A DNA stretch of 62,262 nt, from NCBI GenBank assembly GCA_934635225.1, contig CAKTYZ010000019.1, positions 1-62,262 on the forward strand, in the 5' to 3' direction. This document shows positions 7,363-16,792 of this stretch, one piece after another. This DNA is from an uncultured Kiritimatiellota bacterium (lineage in GTDB: Bacteria > Verrucomicrobiota > Kiritimatiellia > RFP12 > UBA1067). The notes under the pieces were generated by a model. That model searched no databases and had not been told where the DNA came from. It worked only from the letters and a program-made list of their open reading frames with translations. Made by a program: the position numbers and the translations under genes. The stretch's first letter is position 1. Each line of letters opens with the position of its first letter.

Positions 7363-10300
7363 GGTCTTTCCTTTTTGCGGCTTGCGGCGAGGCAAGAAGC
7401 CGGGATGAAATAAAGCGAAAGAATCGATGAGACGAGGATGCCGCCCACGGCTCCGACGCCGATGCCCGCGCGCAGCTCCGAGCCGAGGCCCGTGCCAAAC
7501 GCCATCGGAAACATGCCGAAGAGCGCGGCGAACATCGACATCAGGATCGGGCGGAACTCGCGCGCCGCCGCCAGCAACAGGAGCTCGCGCATGTCCGTCA
7601 GGCCCTCCGTGCGGCGGATCGTGTTGGCCGCGTCGATGAGCAGAATCGCCGCGTTGACGACGACGCCGATGAGCATGACGCCCGCGAGCAACGAGAATAT
7701 GGACGCCTCCTGTCCCGTCAGCCAAAGCGCGGCGAACAGTCCGAGATAGGAGAATGGCACAGTCAGGAGGATGATGAACGGCTGCGTCCAGCTTTCGAGG
7801 ATCGCAGCGAGAAGGAGGTAGGTTAGCACGATTGCGACGACCATCACGACCGAGAACTCCTCCGTCGCCTCCTGCATGAGTTCGGCAAGTCCAGAGAAAG
7901 AAGTCGAAAAGCCATCCGGGACCAATTCCTTCGCAAGTTCGGCCGTCCGGTCGATGACGACCGAGTTGCCCTTCCCCGTCGCAGGGTTCGCGTAGATCGC
8001 CGCCTCGCGCACCTTCTCAAAGCGGAGGATCTGCGTCGGGGCGAGACGCGGACGCGCCTCGGCAAGGGCCTCGAGCGGAATAGGCCGCCCGTCCGGACCA
8101 GGGAGGCTCAGCGCCTCGAACTGGTCGGCTCCCTCGCGCTCGTCGCACCGGACGCGGATGTCGAACGCGCGGTCGCCACGCGTGAAGGTCGAGGTCTTGA
8201 GCCCCGTCACCGTCCCGCGTAGATCGTAGCCGAGCGCGACGGCGGGGACGTTCAGGTCGTGCAGGACCTCGCGCTTCGGGTAGAAGCGGAGTTCGGGGCG
8301 GCCTGGGCGGATCGAGTTCTGCACTTGGCTCGCGAGCGGATCGGCCGCCAGGCGGCGCGTCAGGTCATTGCCGACCCGCGCGAGCGCGTCGAGATCGTCG
8401 CCCATGACGTTGAAGCGCATCTGCTGGCCGATGCCACCGACAAGGAGTGGATTGAGGACGATGGGCTGCACGTCCGCCTCCTCGTCACAGAGCGCAGTGA
8501 AACGGTCGATGACCTCGTCGAGCGAGCTGCCAAGCGCACGAAAACGCTTGTCCACGAGCCGCACGTCGATCTCGGCAAGGTAACTGCCCTGCGAGGCCTG
8601 CCCAACCATGCCTTGCACCTTGCCTGCCTGAACGGTGACGTGTTCGACGGCTGGGTCGCGTCGGATTTTCTCGGCCAAAGCCTCGGCGCGCGCATGCGTC
8701 CTCCCGAGCGCATAATCGGCCGGAAACTCCAGTTTGATCGCGATGTCGGCGCGATCGACGGGCGGCGAGAAGCTGGAAGGAATCTTGCCGTCGAGAAACC
8801 AGAAACCCAGAGCGCAGAAGGCCGTGACGACGAGGAGAAAGGTTTTCGGGACGCGGAAGACGCCGTCCATGGACCACAGGTAAAAACGCTCCATGCGCGC
8901 GTACAGCCACGTCCAGGGGACGATTGCCTTCTGAAGAACGCGGTTGATGCCGCTGAACCAGCCGTAGCTGAGCTTCGCGAGAATCGGCGTGAGCGTGAAC
9001 GAGACGAGGAGCGAGACGAACGTCGCCGCCGTGACCGTAACGGCGAACGGCGCGAGGAACTTGCCCGCGAGGCACTTCATTCCCGCGATCGGCAGGAACA
9101 CGACGACGTTCGTGAGCGCCGAGGCGGCGACCGCGAGCGCGACGGACGAAGAGGCCTTCTCGACGACAGCCCCGACGTTGTCGCCCTTCTTCATCTTCGC
9201 GAAGGCCCCCGCGATCGATTCGAGGACGACGATGGAGTTCGTGACGAGAATGCCCGTCGAAATGCCAAGCGCGGACATCGTCGCAGCGTCCATCGTGTAG
9301 TCGAACCACGAGAACGATGCAAGCGCAATGACCATCGTCACGGGAATTGAAACGAACGCGACGAGCGCCGTGCGCAGGTCCGCGAGGAAGAGGAGGAGGA
9401 TGAAGCCCGTGAGGAGGACACCCTGCCAAATCGAGCCGAAGCCGTCCTTCACCTGCTCGTCGATGAACGTGCCGTCGTCGCGGAACCACTTCAGCTCCAT
9501 GCCGCCGGGCAGGTCCTTTCCAAGCCGCGCGAACGTCGCCTTGACGCGGTCGACGACGGCCACGGCGTTCGCTTCACCCTTCTTGACAATCTTCATGAGG
9601 ACGGCCGGCCGGCCGTCGTAGGTAGCCGAGGAAGTTACCCGTTCGCTGCCATAACGGAAGGTCGCGATATCGCGCAGGTAGACGCGCGCACCTGCAACCG
9701 CGCCAACCTCAATGTCGCCAAGTCGCTCGAGCTCTTTGGCTTCGCCGTCAAACGCAAGGGCGTATTCGCGCCCCGCGTCATCAATCTGTCCCATCGGCAC
9801 CTTGACGTTCTCCTTGCCGACGGCCTGCGCGACGGCGTAAAGCGAAAGCTGGCGCGCGGCGAGCTTCCGCCGATCGACCTCCACGATGACTTCGCGCTTC
9901 GTGCCACCGATAAGATCGACCGAGGCGACGCCAGGAAGCGAGGAGAAGCGGCTCTTGAGCTTGTCGTCCGCGTAATCGTACAGTTCATCAACGGGCAGGG
10001 AACCGATCAGCGCCACGGTCACGACCGGAGTGGCGTTCACATCGAACTTGAGAATCTTCGGTTCCTCTACCGCCTGCGGCAGGTCGGCGCGGATGAGAGA
10101 AATCTTTTCGCGCACGTCTGTCGCACAGTCGTCCACGTCGCGATCGAGCTCGAACTCCAGCAGGACCTGGCAGAGGTTGTTGAGGCATGTCGTCGTCATG
10201 TGCTTGATGCCGTTGACTTGCACGACGGCGTCCTCGACCTTTTTCGCGACGGCGGACTCGATCTCGTCCGGCGATGCGCCTGGGTAGACGACGTTGACGG

Positions 10301-10436
10301 TCACGTACGGCGTGTCCACGGAGGGAACGAGGTCAACGCCCACGTCGCGGAACGCGAGGACGCCAAAGACGCCCATCGCGATGAGAAGCGTCGACATCGC
10401 GATCGGACGCTTAATGGATGCCTTTACGAGGAACAT
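7359..10436 (-). CDS. RND efflux transporter, inner-membrane permease
   Basis: Inner-membrane trimeric drug/solute exporter of the HAE/AcrB type, 1025 residues. The first helix starts at MFLVKASIKRPIAMSTLL, and two large periplasmic loops and two bundles of helices follow. The helix-4 motif reads LGISTGILVTNSIVVLESI. The two proton-carrying aspartates of AcrB (407/408) are Thr399 and Asn400 here. Helix 10 has GVVVNAAILLID, with Asn928 where AcrB has Lys940. The remaining fold signatures are intact and there is no frameshift. It is co-transcribed with adaptor, outer-membrane factor and TetR regulator. The coupling ion or residues may differ from AcrB; that part is inference. Confidence 0.9.
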   Translation of the reverse strand: MFLVKASIKRPIAMSTLLIAMGVFGVLAFRDVGVDLVPSVDTPYVTVNVVYPGASPDEIESAVAKKVEDAVVQVNGIKHMTTTCLNNLCQVLLEFELDRDVDDCATDVREKISLIRADLPQAVEEPKILKFDVNATPVVTVALIGSLPVDELYDYADDKLKSRFSSLPGVASVDLIGGTKREVIVEVDRRKLAARQLSLYAVAQAVGKENVKVPMGQIDDAGREYALAFDGEAKELERLGDIEVGAVAGARVYLRDIATFRYGSERVTSSATYDGRPAVLMKIVKKGEANAVAVVDRVKATFARLGKDLPGGMELKWFRDDGTFIDEQVKDGFGSIWQGVLLTGFILLLFLADLRTALVAFVSIPVTMVIALASFSWFDYTMDAATMSALGISTGILVTNSIVVLESIAGAFAKMKKGDNVGAVVEKASSSVALAVAASALTNVVVFLPIAGMKCLAGKFLAPFAVTVTAATFVSLLVSFTLTPILAKLSYGWFSGINRVLQKAIVPWTWLYARMERFYLWSMDGVFRVPKTFLLVVTAFCALGFWFLDGKIPSSFSPPVDRADIAIKLEFPADYALGRTHARAEALAEKIRRDPAVEHVTVQAGKVQGMVGQASQGSYLAEIDVRLVDKRFRALGSSLDEVIDRFTALCDEEADVQPIVLNPLLVGGIGQQMRFNVMGDDLDALARVGNDLTRRLAADPLASQVQNSIRPGRPELRFYPKREVLHDLNVPAVALGYDLRGTVTGLKTSTFTRGDRAFDIRVRCDEREGADQFEALSLPGPDGRPIPLEALAEARPRLAPTQILRFEKVREAAIYANPATGKGNSVVIDRTAELAKELVPDGFSTSFSGLAELMQEATEEFSVVMVVAIVLTYLLLAAILESWTQPFIILLTVPFSYLGLFAALWLTGQEASIFSLLAGVMLIGVVVNAAILLIDAANTIRRTEGLTDMRELLLLAAAREFRPILMSMFAALFGMFPMAFGTGLGSELRAGIGVGAVGGILVSSILSLYFIPASCLAASRKKERP

Positions 10437-10459
10437 TTCTCAGTCTCCCTTTCGACCGT

Positions 10460-11560
10460 TTATTTCACACGTACCACGTCACCCTCATTAAGGAGCAAAA
10501 TACCGTCCGCAACGATGTTCTTGCCTGCAATCGCGTCGGGGTTGCCGACCTCGACGCGGCCCGCATATTCCGTCCCACGCTGCACGTCATGGCTCACAGC
10601 CCTGCCGTTCTCGACAGCGAAGACGACCCATTTCTCGCCACGAAAGGCGAGCGCGGAAACGGGCAATGTCGCCGCCGTGAATGCGCGCGTCACGATCTCC
10701 GCGTCGATAATCATCCCGGAGATCATATCCTCCGCCATCGGGACTTCGGCCCGGACCTCGAACGTGCGAGAGAGATTGCTGACCGTAGCGGCCTTATAAG
10801 TAATCGGGAACGCCTTTCCGGCAAGCGAAGCGGGGTTCGTCGCGACAAGTTGCGTCTTGCCGACCACAATCTCGGCATAACGATCCGAGCTGAGCTGGCA
10901 CGTCACCTCGTGGACGGACATGTTCTCCATCTCGAAGACAGCCCGACCGGGCGTCGCGTAGTCGCCCACGTTCTTAAGCTTCTTGGTGAGCGAGCCGTCG
11001 AACGGAGCCTTGACGACAGAATCGGCAAGATTCTTCTTCGCAACCGCCAGTCCTGCCTCCGCCTTCGTGACAAGAGCGTTCGCAGCCCGCACGGACGCAC
11101 TCGCCACCCGATGCTGAAGTTCGGCACGTTCAGTCTGGTCCTTCGTGACGGCGCTTCGCTCCAACAGGCGACGGAGGCGATCCTGATCCTTTGCGGCCTT
11201 TTCAAGTGCGGCCTCCGCCTCCGCTTTCTTCGCCCGCGCAATCGCGAGATCGTCTGACGCCGCCCGCACGGCGTTCGAGAGGTTCTCCTGGTCAACGGTG
11301 AAGAGAACCGTACCAGCCGTGACGAATGCACCTTCCTCCGCCTTGATCGCGTCAATCGTGCCTGGTACGCGGGCGGCGACGGAGGCGGCGTCTTTCACGC
11401 GCAAACTGCCCTGAACGCGTAGGACTCTCTTCATGGGCGTCTCCGCCTCGATGCGCGTCACGGCGACGGTCATTGGCTGCGTTACGGCGGCGGGCTTCCT
11501 CTTTCCGCACCCGGCGAACAGGACGAGCGCGACAGTTGTGACAATAAGCACAGTCTTCAT
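10460..11560 (-). CDS. RND efflux periplasmic adaptor lipoprotein
   Basis: Membrane-fusion protein linking the permease to the outer-membrane channel, 366 residues. The signal peptide ends with LFAGC, giving lipidated Cys18. The barrel-sandwich/lipoyl halves flank a long alpha-hairpin (about residues 100-175, rich in Ala/Glu/Lys/Arg). Typical strands are VAARVPGTIDAIKAEEGAFV and VVKAPFDGSLTKKLKNVGDY. Its ATG overlaps the stop codon of the outer-membrane factor by four bases, and the permease begins 23 bases after its stop. Confidence 0.92.
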   Translation of the reverse strand: MKTVLIVTTVALVLFAGCGKRKPAAVTQPMTVAVTRIEAETPMKRVLRVQGSLRVKDAASVAARVPGTIDAIKAEEGAFVTAGTVLFTVDQENLSNAVRAASDDLAIARAKKAEAEAALEKAAKDQDRLRRLLERSAVTKDQTERAELQHRVASASVRAANALVTKAEAGLAVAKKNLADSVVKAPFDGSLTKKLKNVGDYATPGRAVFEMENMSVHEVTCQLSSDRYAEIVVGKTQLVATNPASLAGKAFPITYKAATVSNLSRTFEVRAEVPMAEDMISGMIIDAEIVTRAFTAATLPVSALAFRGEKWVVFAVENGRAVSHDVQRGTEYAGRVEVGNPDAIAGKNIVADGILLLNEGDVVRVK

Positions 11561-12948
11561 TTCAGATTCTCTCCAATGGCATTGCGAAAAACGATTTCGG
11601 CAAGGGCACGGGCGTATTCGGCCGATGCGGCGCGGACCTTGGCCTTCTCCAACGCCGCAATCTTGTCCATGAGGTTCGAGAACGTCTCCCGCCCCTCGTC
11701 GAACCGGTCCTTGGCGGAATCGTAGTCAAGCTGAGCAGACTCTCTCGCCGCCCGAGCGACCGCCGCGCCCTCCTCCGCGCGTTCGCGGCTCCGATAGGCG
11801 TCGATAACCGACACGACGACGGCCATCATGCGGTTCTCCAGCAGTTCGTACTCGGCCTTGCGTTCTTCCCGGGCCTTGCAGTAGTCGTTCACCGACTGAA
11901 AGCCCTTGAAGAGGCTAAGCGCACCAACGAGTCCGCCGCTCCAGAACCGGGACGTCGCCAACAGCTCCTGACTCGCGTAGTTGCCGCCCCCCGCGACAAC
12001 GATCTCCGGAAGCCATTCCGTCAGCGACCGCCAGATCTCAATTTCGCGCACCTTTGTGATCCGGTCGGTCGCGAAGAGGTCGAGGCGGTTCGTGAGCGAT
12101 GCCATGATCGCGTCCTCAAGCGTCAGCGCCTGCGAATTCTCCAAGACCTTCATCATCGACGCACCGTCCGCCTTGAGCGCGGGTTCGCCCGGCATGAAGC
12201 GAAGGATATCCGCAAGCCTCGCCCGCGCGAGTTCCGCCCGGTCGTTCGCCTTCCTGAGTTCAAAACAATCGTTCTTCCGCTTGGTGCGCACACGGGCAAG
12301 ATCAGGCTTCGTCACAAGGCCCTCGTCCACGAGATCTGACACCTGCCGCTCCAACGCCGTCGTCGCGTTCGTCTCGCTCTCATAGGAGCGGATGAGCGCA
12401 TCGGCGACGGCAGACTCATAGAACTGCGCCGTGACTTGAATGTCCAGCAGTTGCCGCGCACGCTCAAGGCGGTATTCCTGAGCCGCATGCAGGTGACGCG
12501 CCTCGAAAAACATCAGCCAGGCGTTCGGCACGAAGACGGGTTGCGTAAGCGTGAGGCTCGCCGTCTCGATCGAGTCGCCGAGCGTCAGGCCCCGCCCCGC
12601 GAGAATCGGCTCAGAGACAAGGTTCTTGTCCGCCGCCGCGTACATGTACTTCGCGTCGAGGCGGGGGAGGAACGCCGAAAACGCCGTTCCCTTGCGAATC
12701 TCCGCAAGCGAGGCATCAAGGCTCGCCTGCGTCAGGTAGAGCGTGCGCTCCCGTGCAAGCCCGACCGCCTGCGCAAGCGTCAGCGGGGCCGCGTTCGTCG
12801 CGAAGAACGCCGCCGTCTCGCGTCTCCGCCGCGCCACAGCTTCGTCGCGGCTCTTCGTCCGTCGCGTGACATCATCATCCGTCACGCAGCCAGACAGGAC
12901 AAGCGCCGCCATAAGTCCCATCCAGCCTATTCGTCTTCTCGCTGTCAT
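11557..12948 (-). CDS. TolC-like outer-membrane efflux lipoprotein
   Basis: Outer-membrane exit duct of the tripartite pump, 463 residues. The start at 12948 (MTARRR) has AAGGAG at nine bases and is followed by a signal peptide with lipobox LSGC (Cys21). An upstream in-frame ATG would lie before the promoter. The body shows the long alternating helices of the OEP family, with PLTLAQAVGLARERTLYLTQ near the N-terminus and a C-terminal half repeating this pattern (TLEDAIMASLTNRLDL). First gene of the operon OMF-adaptor-permease-TetR, directly behind the promoter with the candidate TetR operator. Confidence 0.88.
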   Translation of the reverse strand: MTARRRIGWMGLMAALVLSGCVTDDDVTRRTKSRDEAVARRRRETAAFFATNAAPLTLAQAVGLARERTLYLTQASLDASLAEIRKGTAFSAFLPRLDAKYMYAAADKNLVSEPILAGRGLTLGDSIETASLTLTQPVFVPNAWLMFFEARHLHAAQEYRLERARQLLDIQVTAQFYESAVADALIRSYESETNATTALERQVSDLVDEGLVTKPDLARVRTKRKNDCFELRKANDRAELARARLADILRFMPGEPALKADGASMMKVLENSQALTLEDAIMASLTNRLDLFATDRITKVREIEIWRSLTEWLPEIVVAGGGNYASQELLATSRFWSGGLVGALSLFKGFQSVNDYCKAREERKAEYELLENRMMAVVVSVIDAYRSRERAEEGAAVARAARESAQLDYDSAKDRFDEGRETFSNLMDKIAALEKAKVRAASAEYARALAEIVFRNAIGENLK

Positions 12949-12970
12949 CTGAACAGTCTCCTTGGCGTGA

Positions 12971-12999
12971 AGTATAGCACAATGCGTTAAACGACGCAA
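12971..12999 (-). promoter_or_regulatory. efflux operon promoter with candidate TetR operator
   Basis: Minus strand -35 TTGCGT (12994-12999), 17-base spacer, TGC and -10 TATACT (12971-12976), 22 bases before the outer-membrane factor start. An inverted repeat TGCGT-N6-ACGCA (12983-12998) covers the -35 and the spacer, where a bound repressor would block RNA polymerase. The operon ends in a TetR gene, so this is the natural candidate operator; binding is inferred. Confidence 0.7.
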
Positions 13000-13104
13000 T
13001 AGGGGACTAAACAACCATTGAATTTTGTTCTGAATCCGGACCCGACCGCCGTACAGGCAACCGATGAACGCCACAAGTCAGTTCCGAAGGCCGCAAATCG
13101 CAGC

Positions 13105-13863
13105 TCAACGACCGCGCGGAACGGACGAGTAGAACACCTTCCAAAGGAAAAGGCCGCGCGCCGGCGCAGTCTCGACGCGGGCGGTGCGCGGCGGATGCAT
13201 CTCCAAAAGTTCACGCACGGCTTCCGGTTTCTCGTTCCCCTTTCCGACGGAAATCAGGAATCCGACCATGGACCGAACCTGCTTGTAGAGGAAGCCATCG
13301 CCCCGGACAATGAACGTATAGCGAGGCCCGACGCGCCTCACCACAAACGAGAAGATGCGGCGTACCGTCGTTTCCAGTTCACGGTTCGGATTCGCGGCAA
13401 ACGAAAGGAAGTCGTGTTCGCCAACGAAATGCGATGCCGCCCGCTGCATGGCATCGAGATCTAGCGGACGATGGCAGAAGGTCCAATAGGGAACCAGGTG
13501 CGGCGGCAGGATGTCCGACTGGTAGAGTTGGTAGCGATACTCCTTCCCCTTTGCCGAAAGCCGCGCGTCAAAACTTTTCTTCGCATAAGAAGCTTTCAGG
13601 ATGCGGACCGCTTCCGGCAACCGCGAATTCATCGCCCGTACGAGGTTTTTCGGCGGAATGGGCTTCGTCAGGCAAAAGTGCCCGACGAAGCCAACGGCAT
13701 GAACGCCGGCATCCGTTCGCGACGAACCGAAGATGCGCACAGGCGCACCCTCCAAGTAGCACAGGGCCTCCTCGACGACCTGCTGAATGCCGACAGCATT
13801 GTCCTGATACTGCCAGCCAGAGTATCCCGTACCGTCATAGGCGATAACAACCTTGTACTTCAC
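13105..13863 (-). CDS. truA: tRNA pseudouridine(38-40) synthase
   Basis: Isomerises uridines 38-40 in the anticodon stem-loop of many tRNAs. 252 residues, normal length. The active-site motif SSRTDAGVHA holds the catalytic Asp51; YDGTGYSGWQ is at residues 9-18; GDGFLYKQVRSMVGFLISVG forms the C-terminal conserved block. Its ATG overlaps the manC stop codon by four bases, so it is coupled to manC and to the BatB-like gene upstream. Confidence 0.96.
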   Translation of the reverse strand: MKYKVVIAYDGTGYSGWQYQDNAVGIQQVVEEALCYLEGAPVRIFGSSRTDAGVHAVGFVGHFCLTKPIPPKNLVRAMNSRLPEAVRILKASYAKKSFDARLSAKGKEYRYQLYQSDILPPHLVPYWTFCHRPLDLDAMQRAASHFVGEHDFLSFAANPNRELETTVRRIFSFVVRRVGPRYTFIVRGDGFLYKQVRSMVGFLISVGKGNEKPEAVRELLEMHPPRTARVETAPARGLFLWKVFYSSVPRGR

Positions 13864-14834
13864 TTCGCAAACAGCTTCTTCATCTCGGCAATGCGGGATT
13901 TTTCGGCGACCAGCACAGAATCGGGTGTCGTGACGACGACGAGGTTCTTCACCCCAAGAAGCGAAATGCGCGCCGAACGCGCGACGCAGATGTTGCCGTC
14001 CGCCTCAACGACCGTACAGGGACCTTCGCGTACATTGCCACGCGCGTCATGCGGGAAATAGCGGTCGAACGCGCCGTAGCTTCCGACGTCATCCCACCCG
14101 CAATCCGCCGCAACGACCTCGACACGCGGCAGTTTTTCCATGACGGCAAAGTCGAAGGAAATGCGCGGCAACGCCTCATAGGTCTTCGCGATGGACGCTG
14201 TCCGGGCGCACGCCGCCAACGGCGCGAGAGCCGGCGCGTACGCGGCAAAAGCCGCGCGGAAAGTCTCCACACGCGCAATGAACATGCCCGCATTCCAGAG
14301 ATAGCCTTTCTTGAGATACGCTTTCGCCGTCTTTTCGTCTGGCTTCTCGACAAACCGCCCCGACAGGGGATCGACATAGCCGAACCCGGTCGCCGGGTAC
14401 TCGGGACGGATGCCAAGCGTGACAATGGACGCCGTCTTCCTCGCACGCGCAATCGCCGTCTTGACGGCCCTCACGAACGTCTTTGGCTTCATCACCATCT
14501 GGTCGGCGGGGAAAAAGCCGATGACGGGATCGCCCGCGCCCGCCGCCGCGCCAACGCCCAACGCGACTGCCGCGCCAGTATCGCGCCGCATCGGCTCACC
14601 CAAGATGTTCGCGCACGGCAGTTCCGGAAGTTCGCGTCGCGTCGCCGCGACCAGCGCCCTCGACGTGACGACAAAGACATCCTCGGGACGAACGAGACCG
14701 CGCAGACGCGTCACGCTCTGACGGATGAGACTCTCGCCGCCAAAGACGCGCAGGAACTGCTTCGGCTTTTCAGGCGTTGACAAAGGCCAGAACCGCTCTC
14801 CTGACCCGCCAGCAAGAATGACCGCCTTGAACAT
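13860..14834 (-). CDS. manC: mannose-1-phosphate guanylyltransferase
   Basis: Makes GDP-mannose from mannose-1-phosphate and GTP for cell-surface glycans. 324 residues, the monofunctional form without the C-terminal phosphomannose isomerase domain. The nucleotide-binding loop ILAGGSGERFWPLS is at residues 6-19, then the signature lysine in FVEKPDEKTA and WNAGMF. It sits between the BatB-like gene and truA on one transcript. Related GDP-sugar pyrophosphorylases are a less likely alternative. The dolichol-phosphate-mannose-type transferase at 42165-42863 could use its product. Confidence 0.9.
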   Translation of the reverse strand: MFKAVILAGGSGERFWPLSTPEKPKQFLRVFGGESLIRQSVTRLRGLVRPEDVFVVTSRALVAATRRELPELPCANILGEPMRRDTGAAVALGVGAAAGAGDPVIGFFPADQMVMKPKTFVRAVKTAIARARKTASIVTLGIRPEYPATGFGYVDPLSGRFVEKPDEKTAKAYLKKGYLWNAGMFIARVETFRAAFAAYAPALAPLAACARTASIAKTYEALPRISFDFAVMEKLPRVEVVAADCGWDDVGSYGAFDRYFPHDARGNVREGPCTVVEADGNICVARSARISLLGVKNLVVVTTPDSVLVAEKSRIAEMKKLFAK

Positions 14835-14864
14835 ATCTTACGTATTCTCCGTGAACGAGAGGTT

Positions 14865-15863
14865 TTAGTCATGCGCGGCAGTCTTCTTCCCGCCGAACCG
14901 ACCCTTGGAAAGTGCCGCACCGGCTATCAACAGCGCGAGGCCCGGCACAAGAAAGACCTGATAGCGCTCGGCCGCACGTTCGGCCTCCTCGTTCTGCTCC
15001 TTCGCCGCGACCTGACGCAAGAAGCGTCGGTAAATCGCCCCAAGCGTCGTCTCGGCCGTCCCCGCCGTCGCCAGCGGGACATACCGCCCCTTCGACGCTT
15101 CGGCAATCGCCTTCAAGGCCGTTTCCTCAAGCTTCACCTTGACCGTTTCGCCTTTGTACTTGAGGTAACCACGCCCATCTTCGGACGGCATCGGCGAACC
15201 CACGCGCGGATCACCGATACCAACGGTAAAGATCGGTATGCCACGCTTCCGGGCCAACGCCGCGTTGGCAAGCGCCTCACCACGCAAGTCGCCGCCATCG
15301 GAAATCATGATGATCGCGTTGTGGTCATCCGCCGCTGGATCAAGCGCGTCAAGCGCGGCACGAATCGCACTGCCCAAATCCGTCTCACCGCGCGGCGCGG
15401 ACTCGACGGACATCTGCTCAAGCGCACTCCGCAAGAACGCGCGATCCGTCGTCAGCGGACAAATCGCAACGCCCGTTCGACGGAACGCAACAAGCGCACA
15501 GCGATCACCGTCCAGCGAGTCGATGAGGTCGGCGACATCAGCCTTCGCACGCTCAAGGCGGTTCGGGCGCACATCCGCCGCAAGCATGGAACGCGAAACG
15601 TCAATCGCAACCACGACATTGCGGCTACGGGCCGCGACCCTCTCCGTCGTCTTGCCCCACTGGGGACGCGCCGCCGCGAAAAGGACAAGCGCCAGCCCGA
15701 CGAGAATCAGCGTCAGCTGCAAGCCCGCCAACGACGATTTCGGCACGCTGAGCGTGATCTTCGACAACGCCTTCTCGCGCCGCGCGCGCAAGAAGGCCCA
15801 CCAAAGCCCTGCGACAGGGACAAGGACCGTCAGAACGAGGAAAAGCGGATTAACGAAACGCAT
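14865..15863 (-). CDS. BatB-like VWA membrane protein
   Basis: 332 residues. Two N-terminal membrane helices (about 7-25 and 48-65), a von Willebrand factor A domain in the periplasm and a C-terminal helix (about 308-325), the BatA/BatB aerotolerance-type layout. The metal site motif D88-V-S90-R-S92 is intact, with the downstream T in the GETDLGSA loop and the ISDGGD loop. Usual partners (MoxR ATPase, DUF58, BatA, TPR BatC) are absent here, so it is an isolated member. The start ATG lies only six bases after an extended -10 hexamer, which predicts a leaderless mRNA. Role in stress or envelope assembly is inferred from the family. Confidence 0.85.
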   Translation of the reverse strand: MRFVNPLFLVLTVLVPVAGLWWAFLRARREKALSKITLSVPKSSLAGLQLTLILVGLALVLFAAARPQWGKTTERVAARSRNVVVAIDVSRSMLAADVRPNRLERAKADVADLIDSLDGDRCALVAFRRTGVAICPLTTDRAFLRSALEQMSVESAPRGETDLGSAIRAALDALDPAADDHNAIIMISDGGDLRGEALANAALARKRGIPIFTVGIGDPRVGSPMPSEDGRGYLKYKGETVKVKLEETALKAIAEASKGRYVPLATAGTAETTLGAIYRRFLRQVAAKEQNEEAERAAERYQVFLVPGLALLIAGAALSKGRFGGKKTAAHD

Positions 15864-15869
15864 GTCGCA

Positions 15870-15878
15870 ATTGTATCA
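15870..15878 (-). promoter_or_regulatory. leaderless promoter of the BatB-like gene
   Basis: TGA plus TACAAT (15870-15875) on the minus strand, separated from the start codon by only six bases. Transcription should begin at or next to the A of the ATG. Confidence 0.6.
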
Positions 15879-15934
15879 TATCTGCAGCAGGATGGGAATA
15901 GGGCTTCTCCAAGTCCTCCCTTTCCAGACTCGGC

Positions 15935-16792
15935 TCAGTGGTCAATCTGTCCCTCCCCATGCCACGGCACGAAAGCGGGAACCCGATCCAGCCCGGCGGC
16001 AATCCGCTGACGGACGGCCTCGTAGACGAGAATCGTCGCTGCCGCCGAGACGTTCAGCGAATCGGCAAGGCCCAGCATCGGGATGCGCACGCGTAGGCCC
16101 GCGCCGTCCATCCACTTTGCCGTGAGGCCATACTGCTCCGCGCCAAGGGCAATTGCGACGTTCCCCGTCAAGTCTACCTCAAAGTGGAGTTTTTCGGCAT
16201 GCGGCGTCGCCGCGAGAATACAGAACCCATGCGCCTTCAGATACGCCAAGGCCTCGTCGCTCGTCGCCTCGACAATCGGAACGGAGAACATCGTCCCCGT
16301 TGAAGCGCGGACAACGTTCGGGTTGTGGATGTCCGTCGTGCGGTCGCACACGATGACCGCCGCAACCTTAGCCGCGTCCGCCGAACGCAGGATCGTCCCC
16401 AAATTGCCCGGCTTCTCAATCGCCTCCGTGACGATGACGAGCGCGTTCTCGGGAAGCTTCAGGTCCTTCAGCCGAATCGAGACGTGCGGCCCGACCATGA
16501 GAAGCCCATCGGGGCGTTCCTTGTAGGCGATTTTCTCAAAGCAGACCTTTGAACAGGCGTAAATCTCCGCACCAAGCTTTTCGCAGTCGGAAACGAGCGT
16601 CGGCTCATTCTCGTTCTTGAGATAGAAGTCGGGGCAGTGGAAGATCGCGCGCGGCCTATAGCCGTTATCAAGCGCACGACGGCATTCGCGATAGCCTTCG
16701 ACAATCATCTCGCCCGAACTCTCGCGTGTGGCGCAGCTTCTCAGCTTCACCACATACTTGAGCTTCGGGTTGCTGGGGGAGGAGATGTCCAT
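15935..16792 (-). CDS. SpoU/TrmH-family RNA 2'-O-methyltransferase
   Basis: Knotted SAM-dependent methylase acting on rRNA or tRNA, 285 residues. An N-terminal substrate-binding domain (about 1-105) is followed by the three SPOUT motifs: EKPGNLGTILRSADA, IALGAEQYGLTAKW and IPMLGLADSLNVSAAATILV. The exact RNA target cannot be read from the sequence; 23S rRNA is common in this group. Its ATG follows the stop codon of the sialate O-acetylesterase with no spacer, and the Shine-Dalgarno AGGAG lies inside the end of that gene, so it depends on the upstream gene for expression. Confidence 0.9.
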   Translation of the reverse strand: MDISSPSNPKLKYVVKLRSCATRESSGEMIVEGYRECRRALDNGYRPRAIFHCPDFYLKNENEPTLVSDCEKLGAEIYACSKVCFEKIAYKERPDGLLMVGPHVSIRLKDLKLPENALVIVTEAIEKPGNLGTILRSADAAKVAAVIVCDRTTDIHNPNVVRASTGTMFSVPIVEATSDEALAYLKAHGFCILAATPHAEKLHFEVDLTGNVAIALGAEQYGLTAKWMDGAGLRVRIPMLGLADSLNVSAAATILVYEAVRQRIAAGLDRVPAFVPWHGEGQIDH

